Translations under genes and position numbers: made by a program | Assembly: GCA_934131695.1 (NCBI GenBank) | Contig: CAKOZV010000016.1 | Location: forward strand, 1-24,137 | From: an uncultured Bacilli bacterium | Lineage (GTDB): Bacteria; Bacillota_I; Bacilli_A; RF39; UBA660 | DNA: 24,137 bases | Reading direction: 5' to 3' | Notes under the pieces: generated by a model | Database searches by the model: none | What the model was told of the DNA's origin: nothing | Seen by the model: the letters and a program-made list of their open reading frames with translations, nothing else | In this document: in pieces, positions 14,102 to 21,656 of the stretch | How the letters are laid out: each line of letters begins with the position of its first letter | Position numbering within the stretch: the stretch's first letter is position 1

Positions 14102-14831
14102 AATAAAAAAAGCTTTAATTGAACAGAAAAATATTGGGTTATCAGGTAATTTATATCACAAGACACAACTTGACTTTGCCTATAGTACAAATTATATAGA
14201 AGGGTCTACCATAACACCAGATGAAACTGCTAGTATTTATGACACGGGTACAATTTTAACAAGTAAAGATAAAGTTATTATTTTAAAAGATGCTACTGAA
14301 ACTAAAAATCATTTTACATTATTTAAATATATGCTAGATACTATTGATGATAAATTATCTATAGATATGATAAAGAAATTTCATTTTATATTAAAAGATG
14401 GTACCTTAACAGATAATGAAAAAGAATGGTTTAATGTAGGGGAGTATAAAAAGAAAAATAATTTTGTTGGTAATATTACAACATCAAGTCCTGACAATGT
14501 AGCAGATGATATGAAAAACTTATTAGATTGGTATAATAAAATTCCCAATAAAACAATAGAGGATATTATTGAATTTCATGTTCGATTTGAGAAAATTCAT
14601 CCATTTCAAGATGGTAATGGACGCGTTGGCAGAATGATAATGTTTAGAGAGTGTTTGTATAATGATATTATGCCTTTTTACATAGAAGATAGAAATAAAG
14701 ATTTTTATATAAGAGGTATAAAAGAATATCAAACAAATAACGAAAAGGGATATTTAATTGATACTTGTTTAAACAGTCAAGATAATTATGAGAGAATGGT
14801 AAAATACTTTTTAGAAGATAATTCTGACTAA
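14088..14831 (+). CDS. Fic family protein (AMP/NMP transferase), self-inhibited class
   Basis: 247 residues from ATG 14088, chosen over ATG 14076 because GAGG (14078-14081) lies 6 bases before it. The Fic motif HPFQDGNGRVGR (H171) is intact and complete. An inhibitory helix motif (S/T)xxxE(G/N) is present near the N-terminus as TNYIEG (34-39), which is the class with inhibition built into the same chain. Fic enzymes transfer AMP or another nucleotide part to Ser, Thr or Tyr of target proteins. The target is unknown. It is co-translated with the HipA-like kinase and followed after 10 bases by the deacetylase gene. It is a paralogue of the Fic protein at 15667-16413. Confidence 0.88.
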   Translation: MEVSKIKKALIEQKNIGLSGNLYHKTQLDFAYSTNYIEGSTITPDETASIYDTGTILTSKDKVIILKDATETKNHFTLFKYMLDTIDDKLSIDMIKKFHFILKDGTLTDNEKEWFNVGEYKKKNNFVGNITTSSPDNVADDMKNLLDWYNKIPNKTIEDIIEFHVRFEKIHPFQDGNGRVGRMIMFRECLYNDIMPFYIEDRNKDFYIRGIKEYQTNNEKGYLIDTCLNSQDNYERMVKYFLEDNSD

Positions 14832-14841
14832 GGGGGAAAAT

Positions 14842-15567
14842 ATGAAACTAATAATAAATGCCGATGATTATGGCTTAAGTAAGAGTATAAGTGATGGAAT
14901 TATATTGGGAATAAGAGAAGGATATATAACAAGTACATCTATTATGGTAAATATGACTTGGGCAGAATATGCTATTCAAAAAGCACTTGAATATAATATT
15001 GATTGTATTGGATTACATATTAATTTAACAGTTGGGAAGCCAATATTAAAAAATGATAATTTAATAAATAATAATGGTTACTTTTACTATAATAAGGAGC
15101 AAATCGAAAACCCAAAATTAACCTATCAAGATGCCTATAATGAGATAATGGCACAAGTTAATGCAATATCAAATTATAGTGATGGGAAATTAAAAATAGA
15201 TCATTTAGATACGCATCATCATCTAATGGATAACCCTAATATTAAACAGGCCATAGTAGATATTGCTCAAAAACTAAATCTTCCAATAAGAAAATGCAAT
15301 AATGTTCAAAATATAAAATGTCCTGATTTCTTATATAAAGATTTTACGATTAATAATGTTAGTATTGATAGTATAAAACAAATGATAGAAAAGTATAAAA
15401 ATGATAATGTGGTTGTTGAATTAATGACACATCCAGGTCTTATAGATGAATACACTAAAACAGTAACTAGTTATTTAAATAGAGAAAAAGAATTGTTAGT
15501 ATTAAAGGAAAGTAAAAAATTAGGATTGTTTGAAGGAATTGATTTGATAAGTTTTCGAGAGTTTTAA
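14842..15567 (+). CDS. YdjC/ChbG-type carbohydrate deacetylase
   Basis: 241 residues of the YdjC family. Metal-site motifs are INADDYGLS (residues 5-13), the His in LHINLTVG, HLDTHHHLM in the middle, and the late ELMTHPG. ChbG removes an acetyl group from chitooligosaccharides such as diacetylchitobiose in the cytoplasm. There are no sugar transport or chitobiose genes here, so the substrate may differ. Its location between two Fic genes, with AGGGGG before the ATG and only 10 bases from the first Fic gene, makes it part of the accessory operon rather than a sugar operon. Confidence 0.85.
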   Translation: MKLIINADDYGLSKSISDGIILGIREGYITSTSIMVNMTWAEYAIQKALEYNIDCIGLHINLTVGKPILKNDNLINNNGYFYYNKEQIENPKLTYQDAYNEIMAQVNAISNYSDGKLKIDHLDTHHHLMDNPNIKQAIVDIAQKLNLPIRKCNNVQNIKCPDFLYKDFTINNVSIDSIKQMIEKYKNDNVVVELMTHPGLIDEYTKTVTSYLNREKELLVLKESKKLGLFEGIDLISFREF

Positions 15568-15598
15568 AGATGAACTATTGGTTTAGTGTTAAAAATAG

Positions 15599-15670
15599 AT
15601 GAAAAAGATTAAGACTTTTTTCTATAAATTTGATAAACTATTAGTAACTAATGGAGATAATATAATATGA
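15599..15670 (+). CDS. possible 23-residue leader peptide or gene remnant before the second Fic gene
   Basis: ATG 15599 opens a basic, hydrophobic-periodic peptide beginning MKKIKTFFYKFDKLLV. Its stop overlaps the Fic start (ATGA at 15667-15670). It encodes the same peptide as the end of the decayed gene at 12703-12915. It has no clear ribosome site of its own, so it is more likely the last codons of a lost gene than an independent gene, but the overlap would still couple translation. Confidence 0.35.
   Translation: MKKIKTFFYKFDKLLVTNGDNII
15602..15646 (+). repeat. 45-bp dispersed direct repeat, copy B
   Basis: Partner of copy A at 12856-12900. It lies 20 bases before the second Fic gene. 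The two copies flank the kinase-Fic-deacetylase set, so recombination between them would delete 2,746 bp and leave the second Fic gene behind the promoter at 11995. Confidence 0.85.
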
Positions 15671-16413
15671 GACTTAATGCAAAAGAAATAAAGAGATTAT
15701 CAGCAATTAAAAACTTAGTATATGATGATTTTAAAATTGATTTTTTGTATAATTCTAATCATTTAGAGGGTAGTACGTTTACTAAGGAAAATTTAGAGAA
15801 GTTATTATCTTTAAAAAAGGTAGAAGGTGAACATTACTTAGATGATGTGATTGAAACAAAGAACTCATTAAATGTTTTTGATAAGGTTATAAATGATAGT
15901 GATAAAAAACTTGATAAATTTATGTTGTTTGATTGGCATCGTGAATTAAAAAAAGATTCAGTTGATGAAGAAATACATAATACTGGTTGCTGGAAAAAGT
16001 ATGAAAATAAACTAAGAAATATTGATTTAAAGTTAGCTTATCCAGATGAAGTTGATAATCTTATGTTTAATTTACTAATGGACTGGAATGAACTTATGAA
16101 TCCAACAATAGAAGATATAGCAAGGTTTCATTATCGTTTTGAATTAATTCATCCTTTTCAAGATGGCAATGGTAGAATAGGAAGATTCATAATACTAAAA
16201 CAGTGCCTTGAAAGTGATATTGATTTAATTGCAATTGATAATGAGTATGAAAAAGAATATAAAGAAGCTTTATATAAAGCTCAAAAAACAGATGATGTTT
16301 CTTTTCTAGTTGACGTATTTAGTAAATGTCAAAAAAGATTAGATGAAAAAATGATAGACTATAAAAATACTGTTGATTTAGTTAAGAGAGAAATAGAAAG
16401 TGAAGACAGATGA
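15667..16413 (+). CDS. second Fic family protein, self-inhibited class
   Basis: 248 residues with the Fic motif HPFQDGNGRIGR (H162) and the N-terminal inhibitory helix SNHLEG (30-35). The order of motifs and the DVIETKN and RFxxIHPF stretches match the Fic protein at 14088-14831, but overall divergence is large, so they are old paralogues or independent acquisitions rather than a recent copy. Expected activity is transfer of a nucleotide monophosphate to a protein target, released when the inhibitory Glu is displaced. Translation may be coupled to the short upstream frame. The gene is closed by an intrinsic terminator that includes its stop codon. Confidence 0.88.
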   Translation: MRLNAKEIKRLSAIKNLVYDDFKIDFLYNSNHLEGSTFTKENLEKLLSLKKVEGEHYLDDVIETKNSLNVFDKVINDSDKKLDKFMLFDWHRELKKDSVDEEIHNTGCWKKYENKLRNIDLKLAYPDEVDNLMFNLLMDWNELMNPTIEDIARFHYRFELIHPFQDGNGRIGRFIILKQCLESDIDLIAIDNEYEKEYKEALYKAQKTDDVSFLVDVFSKCQKRLDEKMIDYKNTVDLVKREIESEDR

Positions 16414-16423
16414 TGTCTTTTTT
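16403..16423 (+). terminator. intrinsic terminator at the end of the accessory island
   Basis: AAGACA (16403-16408), loop GATGA, TGTCTT (16414-16419) and a T run to 16423. The loop contains the Fic stop codon. It isolates the island from rlmN. Confidence 0.7.
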
Positions 16424-16463
16424 CGTATATAGTGCTAAATTAATTTTAATTTTAGTCTTTCTT

Positions 16464-16472
16464 TGCTATAAT
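16464..16472 (+). promoter_or_regulatory. extended -10 promoter of rlmN and the downstream operon
   Basis: TGCTATAAT (16464-16472) is a perfect extended -10, 24 bases before the rlmN start. The -35 region is only T-rich (around 16444). Confidence 0.55.
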
Positions 16473-16496
16473 ATAGTAGAAATGTGGTGATTAAAC

Positions 16497-17534
16497 TTGA
16501 ATATATATAATTTAACAAAAGAAGAGATGATTAGTTATGTTCTAGATAAAGGATATAAGAAGTTTTATGGGGAAGAACTATTTACTTGGTTATATCAAAA
16601 AAGAGTTACTAATTTAGATGATATGACTAATCTAAAAAAAGAATTTAGAGAAATGATAAGTAAAGACTTTGTCTTTGGAACGGTTAAACTAACAGTAGTA
16701 GAAAAAGATAAAGATGTAGAAAAATACTTATTTACCTTAAAAGATAATGAACATATAGAAGCAGTATTAATGAAACATGATTATGGCTTATCATTATGCA
16801 TTTCTTCCCAAGTAGGGTGTAATATGGGATGTAAGTTTTGTGAGTCTGGTAGAAGAAAGAAACAAAGAAACTTAACCACTGGTGAAATGGTTGAACAAAT
16901 ACTTTTAATAGAAGATAACTGTGGTATGCGAATTAGTCATGTAGTAGTAATGGGAATCGGAGAACCATTTGATAACTATGATAATCTATGCAACATGATA
17001 AAAATAATCAATGACCCGAAAGGACTTGCTATTGGAGCTCGTCATATAACAGTATCAACTTGTGGTATAGTACCTAAGATTAAAGAATTTGCTGATTTTC
17101 CTTATCAAGTAAATCTTGCCATATCACTTCATGCACCAAACGATAAACTAAGAAAAGAAATAATGCCGATTGCAAAAGCATATTCTCTTAGTGAATTAAT
17201 GGATGCTCTTAACTACTATATTAAAAAGACTAATAGAAGAGTAACATTTGAATATATATTATTAAAAGATGTAAATGATAGTGAAGAAAATGCTAAAGAA
17301 TTAGTTAACCTAATAAAAGGAATGAATGCTTATGTTAATTTAATACCATATAATGCGACAGAACATTTACAGTTTAGTAGATCAAATACTTTAAATATTG
17401 CTAAATTTTATGATATACTTAAGAAGAATAATATTTGTGTTACCATAAGACGGGAGTTTGGTTCAAAAATAAGTGCCGCTTGTGGGCAACTAAGAAGCAA
17501 GAAGGAGGGAATATTAAGTAATCAACAATATTAA
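16497..17534 (+). CDS. rlmN: dual-specificity 23S rRNA A2503 / tRNA A37 C2-methyltransferase (radical SAM)
   Basis: 345 residues of the RlmN family. The radical-SAM cluster motif C-x3-C-x2-C is at C108, C112 and C115 (VGCNMGCKFC), the SAM-binding GIGEP follows, and the conserved methylatable Cys is in ISAACGQL near the end. It methylates C2 of A2503 in 23S rRNA and A37 in some tRNAs, aiding peptidyl-transfer accuracy. The start is TTG 16497, with GTGGTGA at 16484-16490; there is no suitable ATG. In many Firmicutes rlmN leads straight into prpC-prkC-rsgA-rpe, as the order here shows, except for the TnpB element inserted after it. Confidence 0.93.
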   Translation: MNIYNLTKEEMISYVLDKGYKKFYGEELFTWLYQKRVTNLDDMTNLKKEFREMISKDFVFGTVKLTVVEKDKDVEKYLFTLKDNEHIEAVLMKHDYGLSLCISSQVGCNMGCKFCESGRRKKQRNLTTGEMVEQILLIEDNCGMRISHVVVMGIGEPFDNYDNLCNMIKIINDPKGLAIGARHITVSTCGIVPKIKEFADFPYQVNLAISLHAPNDKLRKEIMPIAKAYSLSELMDALNYYIKKTNRRVTFEYILLKDVNDSEENAKELVNLIKGMNAYVNLIPYNATEHLQFSRSNTLNIAKFYDILKKNNICVTIRREFGSKISAACGQLRSKKEGILSNQQY

Positions 17535-17578
17535 TAAATGTGATTAAATATGTTTAGATATACTTATGAGATATCGTT

Positions 17579-17647
17579 ATGAAAACATCAAACATCACTA
17601 ATTACAAATCAAAAAAATTTGCTGAATTAATAGGTGCTTTATGTTAG
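17579..17647 (+). pseudogene. IS607-type tnpA remnant (N-terminal helix-turn-helix part)
   Basis: A 22-codon frame reads MKTSNITNYKSKKFAELIG and then stops two residues later. The motif N-Y-K-x-K-x-F-A-E-L-x-G is how the MerR-like DNA-binding domain of IS607 serine recombinases begins. The rest, including the catalytic Ser domain, is deleted, leaving 85 bases to tnpB. Confidence 0.5.
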
Positions 17648-17732
17648 AACATTATAATGATGTTTCAATATTCTTTATTTTCTCTTGTTAATTATATAGA
17701 CTGGTGTTAATATAAGAAACAAGTAGAAGGAG

Positions 17733-18896
17733 ATGAGAATATTGCTAAAGAGCTACAAAACGGAAATAAATCCAACCACTGAGCAGAAAGTTAAGATTAA
17801 CAAGACAATAGGCACATGCAGATATGTTTATAATTTTTATATTAGTCATAATAAAACTTTATATGATAATGGTGAAAGTTTTATGACTGGTAAGAAGTTT
17901 AGTGTTTGGCTTAATAATGAGTATGTTCCAGATAATCCTGATAAAGCATGGATTAAAGAAACATACTCAAAAGCTGTCAAGAAGTCTATTGAAGATGGAT
18001 GTACTGCCTTCACAAAATTTTTTAAACATCAAAGTGCTTTTCCCAACTTCAAGAAAAAGGGTAAGTCTGATGTAAAAATGTATTTTGTGAAAAATAATTC
18101 AAATGATTGTAAATGCGAAAGACATAGACTAAATATACCGTCTTTAGGATGGATAAGCCTTAAAGAAAAAGGCTATCTTCCTACTACTAAAGATGGGTGG
18201 AAAATCAAAAGTGGCACAGTATCTATTAAGGCAGGAAGATATTATGTGTCTGTTCTTGTAGAGTTTCCAAATGAAGAGAAAGTTAATAACAGTAGTAATG
18301 ATGGTATCGGAATAGATTTAGGATTAAAAGACTTTGCAATTATCTCTGATGGGAAAACTTACAAGAACATCAATAAGACAGCAAAATTAAAAAAGTTAGA
18401 AAAAAAATTAATTAGAGAGCAAAGATGTTTCTCTAGAAAATATGAAAATTTAAAGAAAGGAGAGTCTACTCAAAAAAATATACAAAAACAAAAGCTTAAA
18501 GTACAAATACTTCATCAAAGGATAAATAATATTCGTACTGACTATATTAATAAGACAATAGCTGAGATAGTAAAAACCAAGCCATCTTATATAACTATTG
18601 AGGATTTAAATGTGTCAGGATTGATGAAAAATAAGCACCTTGCAAAAGCTGTTGTATCACAAAAATTCTATGAATTTAGAGCAAAGCTAAAAACTAAATG
18701 TGATTATAATGGTATCGAATTAAGAATTGCTGATAGATGGTATCCATCTTCTAAAATGTGTCACTGTTGTGGAAATATCAATAAAAACTTAAAACTTTCT
18801 GATAGAATATACAGATGTGTTTGTGGTTATATAGCAGATAGAGATTTTAATGCAAGTCTTAATCTTAGAGATGCTGTAACTTACGAAGTTGCATAA
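17733..18896 (+). CDS. tnpB: TnpB, RNA-guided transposon nuclease (OrfB family)
   Basis: 387 residues from ATG 17733. AAGGAG (17727-17732) touches that ATG but is ideally spaced for TTG 17742 (MLKSYKTEINPT), so translation probably starts at 17742 with 384 residues. The RuvC catalytic set is complete: D195 in GIDLGLKDF, E290 in ITIEDLNVSG and the Asp in DRDFNASLNL (369/371). The zinc ribbon has C343, C346, C362 and C364. TnpB proteins cut DNA beside a transposon-adjacent motif, directed by an RNA transcribed from the 3' end of their own gene. The full length and intact active site suggest a nuclease kept working although tnpA is gone. Its 3' end overlaps the predicted guide RNA. Confidence 0.92.
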   Translation: MRILLKSYKTEINPTTEQKVKINKTIGTCRYVYNFYISHNKTLYDNGESFMTGKKFSVWLNNEYVPDNPDKAWIKETYSKAVKKSIEDGCTAFTKFFKHQSAFPNFKKKGKSDVKMYFVKNNSNDCKCERHRLNIPSLGWISLKEKGYLPTTKDGWKIKSGTVSIKAGRYYVSVLVEFPNEEKVNNSSNDGIGIDLGLKDFAIISDGKTYKNINKTAKLKKLEKKLIREQRCFSRKYENLKKGESTQKNIQKQKLKVQILHQRINNIRTDYINKTIAEIVKTKPSYITIEDLNVSGLMKNKHLAKAVVSQKFYEFRAKLKTKCDYNGIELRIADRWYPSSKMCHCCGNINKNLKLSDRIYRCVCGYIADRDFNASLNLRDAVTYEVA

Positions 18897-19071
18897 TCAG
18901 GCAAACGTAAGTATGTACCGAAGGCTATTTCGGGAATTAACGACTGTGGAGTGTACAAGAACTTGTGAGTAGCATATTGTTTTCAATTGCCAAAACATGC
19001 ACATTGAAGCAGTAAGAAATATCCGTGAGGATTTCATTTCTCGATGTGTTTTAGCATACTTAAACATATTT
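18879..19071 (+). ncRNA. predicted omega (guide-scaffold) RNA at the tnpB 3' end
   Basis: The noncoding stretch after tnpB is dense with stems. ACTTACG (18879-18885) pairs with CGTAAGT (18906-18912), spanning the tnpB stop. CCGAA (18918-18922) pairs with TTCGG (18929-18933). TTCAAT (18982-18987) pairs with ATTGAA (19003-19008). Alternatively to the last stem, CACATTGA (19000-19007) pairs with TCGATGTG (19041-19048), with one G-U pair, around an inner hairpin (19016-19035). This is the arrangement of TnpB scaffold RNAs, whose guide is the flanking DNA beyond the element's right end. That would place the guide from about 19072 into the prpC start. The exact 3' end is inferred. Confidence 0.6.
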
Positions 19072-19086
19072 TGAGTAGCAGGAAGT

Positions 19087-19833
19087 ATGAAGACATTTTG
19101 TTTAACAGATCCTGGTAAAGTAAGAGATCATAACGAAGATAGTGTTTTAATAATAAATAAAAAGTCAGGAGATGTTTTGTTAGCGATAGCTGATGGAATG
19201 GGGGGACATTCAGCTGGAGAAGTAGCTAGTAATATTGCTATTAGTTATTTAGGTAATCATTTCCAAGAAAGCTTTGAACATAAAGATAAGCTAGAAGCTG
19301 CTTCTTGGCTAAGAGATAGTGTGGATTCCATTAATAGATTGATTTTTGAACATGAAAAAACTCATCCAGAGAGTAAAGGAATGGGAACTACCTTAGTAGC
19401 AGCAATAGTAACAAAAGATTATATTTTATTTGGTAATATAGGAGACTCCTCAGGATTTGTTATGAAAGGGGGAAAACTTCATAAAGTAACATATGACCAT
19501 ACCTTAGTAAACTTATTAGTATCCGCTGGAGAATTAACTGAAGAAGAAGCAAAAGATCATCCTAAGAAAAATGTCTTAATGAAAGCACTTGGAGCCAATG
19601 AAAAAGTTGATATTGATATATTCGATTGTGATATGAATATAGATGAGGTATTACTATCAAGTGATGGACTTACTAATATGTTAGAACAAACTCAAATAGA
19701 AGATGTTTTAAATGAAGACATAGATATAGAAGATAAAGTTATTAAATTAATAAGAAAGGCTAATAATCGTGGAGGAACAGATAATATTTCTGTTGCATAC
19801 ATGCAATTAGACGAAGAGGGTGAAGAAAAGTGA
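19087..19833 (+). CDS. prpC: PP2C-type protein phosphatase (PrpC/Stp1)
   Basis: 248 residues with the metal-dependent phosphatase motifs RDHNEDS, IADGMGGHSAGE, GMGTTLVAA, GNIGDSSGF, LSSDGLTN and GGTDNIS. It removes phosphate from Ser/Thr of PrkC and PrkC substrates, acting as the off switch for the kinase encoded by the overlapping next gene. The ribosome site AGGAAG (19080-19085) is only one base from the ATG, which is poor. It lies just outside the TnpB element, so the insertion may have separated prpC from its original leader and from rlmN transcription. Confidence 0.93.
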   Translation: MKTFCLTDPGKVRDHNEDSVLIINKKSGDVLLAIADGMGGHSAGEVASNIAISYLGNHFQESFEHKDKLEAASWLRDSVDSINRLIFEHEKTHPESKGMGTTLVAAIVTKDYILFGNIGDSSGFVMKGGKLHKVTYDHTLVNLLVSAGELTEEEAKDHPKKNVLMKALGANEKVDIDIFDCDMNIDEVLLSSDGLTNMLEQTQIEDVLNEDIDIEDKVIKLIRKANNRGGTDNISVAYMQLDEEGEEK

Positions 19834-21641
19834 TAACAAAGGGGCAAAAAATAAATAATCGTTATGAAATAATTCGCACTATTGGTGAAGGTGGAATGGC
19901 GAATGTTTATCTTGGTTATGATACTATACTAGATCGTAATGTGGCGATAAAAGTATTAAGAGGAGACTTATCAAGTGATGAGAAATTTGTAAGAAGATTT
20001 CAAAGGGAAGCTTTATCAGCATCTAGTCTTTCCCATCCTAATATAGTGGAAGTTTATGATGTTGGTGAAGATAATGGACTATACTATATCGTTATGGAAT
20101 ATATTGATGGTAAAACTTTAAAACAACTTCTTAAGAAAAGGGGAAGTTTAACACTTAGTGAAGCGATTGATATCATGTTACAAATAACTGATGGTATGGC
20201 ACATGCTCATGATAGTTATATTGTTCATCGAGATTTAAAACCACAAAATATCATGATTAAAGATGATGGACAAATCAAGATAACTGATTTTGGTATAGCA
20301 ATGGCTTTAAATGCTACCCAACTTACCCAGACTAATTCTGTAATGGGAAGTGTTCATTATTTACCACCAGAACAAGCAGCCGGAAAAGGTTGTACTATTC
20401 AAAGTGATATTTATTCTATGGGAATTATTTTCTATGAGTTGTTAACGGGTGAGTTACCATTTAAAGGTGATAGTGCGGTAGAAATAGCTTTAAAACAGAT
20501 GAAAGATCCATTACCTGATGTTCATAAGATGAATAAAGATATACCGCAGAGTATTGAAAATATCATTTTAAAAGCTACAGCTAAGAATCCTAAGAATCGT
20601 TATCAAAACGTTAGAGAAATGTATCAAGATTTATTAACAGCACTAAACGATGATAGAATGAATGAAGAACCTTATGTTTATCCTTATAAAGAGCATGAAG
20701 TAGATGATGCTACTAAAGTAATGAAACCAATTGATGAAGGAGAACCAATTGCTACACCGATAGTAGATGAAACTGAGAAAAAGACTAATAAATGGATTAA
20801 GATTCTAGCAGGAGTACTTGCTGGTATTGCTCTTATTTGTATAACTGTTTTCTTTATCATACCAGCTGTTACTACTGAGCCTGATATAATAGTACCAGAT
20901 GTTAGTAATTTAACAGTATCAAAAGCCGAGAAAAAACTGCAAGATAAAGGTTTTGAAGTAGCTACTAAGATAAAAGAAGTAGCCAGTGACAAGATAAAAG
21001 AAGGAAAAATAGTTAAGACTGATCCGGAAGCTGGTAGAAGTATTAAGAAAGGAACAACTATTACTTTATACCGTTCTAAAGGAGAAGATAAATATACGGT
21101 AAAAGATTATACTGGTCAAAACTATATAGCTGTTCAAACTGAACTTGAAAGCCTTCATGGTATAGATGTTACTATTGAGAAAAAAGATGTTGATACATCT
21201 CGTGAGTATGATGAACAAGAAATAGTTGGTCAAAGTGTTAATAAAGGGGAAAAGCTTGCTAAAGGAGATAGTATTATTCTCTATATTCCAAATATTAGTG
21301 AGGTTTATCCTGATATGCAGTCTGAAGGTTGGGGAAGAGAAGATGCTGAAGCCTTTGCTACTAAGTATAGTTTAAATATAACTTTCCAAGAAGAAGAAAC
21401 AACCGCTTATGAGGAAGGTAAAGTAATTAGACAAAGTAGAGCAGCCGGAAGTCCAATTATTAAGAATGCTAATATAACTGTAACAATTGCTAAGAAACCA
21501 AAAGAAATTATTACTAAAGATGATAGTAGTAAAGATAATACTAATAAAGATAACACTAATCAATCATCTAATAATAATAGTTCATCTAGTAAAGATCAAC
21601 AAAATCAAACTAGTTCAAGCAGTAATACTAAAAATCAATAA
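19830..21641 (+). CDS. prkC: PASTA-domain Ser/Thr protein kinase (PrkC/Stk1)
   Basis: 603 residues. The kinase domain (1-270) has GEGGMANVY, K41, HRDLKPQN (D135) and DFG (153-155). A membrane helix (322-347) is followed by three PASTA domains outside the cell (about 352-417, 421-487 and 491-557) and a low-complexity Ser/Asn/Lys tail. PASTA domains bind muropeptides and lipid II, so the kinase adjusts growth, wall synthesis and, in B. subtilis, spore germination. That fits the sporulation genes in this window. It starts at GTG 19830 and overlaps the prpC stop (GTGA). The domain count matches B. subtilis PrkC. Confidence 0.94.
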   Translation: MITKGQKINNRYEIIRTIGEGGMANVYLGYDTILDRNVAIKVLRGDLSSDEKFVRRFQREALSASSLSHPNIVEVYDVGEDNGLYYIVMEYIDGKTLKQLLKKRGSLTLSEAIDIMLQITDGMAHAHDSYIVHRDLKPQNIMIKDDGQIKITDFGIAMALNATQLTQTNSVMGSVHYLPPEQAAGKGCTIQSDIYSMGIIFYELLTGELPFKGDSAVEIALKQMKDPLPDVHKMNKDIPQSIENIILKATAKNPKNRYQNVREMYQDLLTALNDDRMNEEPYVYPYKEHEVDDATKVMKPIDEGEPIATPIVDETEKKTNKWIKILAGVLAGIALICITVFFIIPAVTTEPDIIVPDVSNLTVSKAEKKLQDKGFEVATKIKEVASDKIKEGKIVKTDPEAGRSIKKGTTITLYRSKGEDKYTVKDYTGQNYIAVQTELESLHGIDVTIEKKDVDTSREYDEQEIVGQSVNKGEKLAKGDSIILYIPNISEVYPDMQSEGWGREDAEAFATKYSLNITFQEEETTAYEEGKVIRQSRAAGSPIIKNANITVTIAKKPKEIITKDDSSKDNTNKDNTNQSSNNNSSSSKDQQNQTSSSSNTKNQ

Positions 21642-21656
21642 GGGGGAATTTTCTTA

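Larger units (their letters stand above)
17546..19071 (+). mobile_element. TnpB-carrying insertion element (IS607-like, decayed tnpA) between rlmN and prpC
   Basis: The element consists of a short tnpA remnant, an intact tnpB and a structured 3' end. An 11-bp inverted pair, AAATATGTTTA (17546-17556) and TAAACATATTT (19061-19071), marks plausible ends, but such families do not need terminal repeats, so the borders are provisional. It can no longer move without a helper transposase. Confidence 0.6.

Noticed and set aside
12856..15646. The 45-bp repeats as attachment sites of an integrated element
   Set aside because: There is no integrase gene between or near them, and both copies keep the same coding phase and peptide, which points to shared gene ends instead.
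18966..19080. TGAGTAGCA repeated at 18966-18974 and 19072-19080 as a target-site duplication
   Set aside because: One copy lies inside the element's 3' RNA region rather than at its left border, and this kind of element does not normally duplicate its target. It may be chance or part of the RNA-guide junction.
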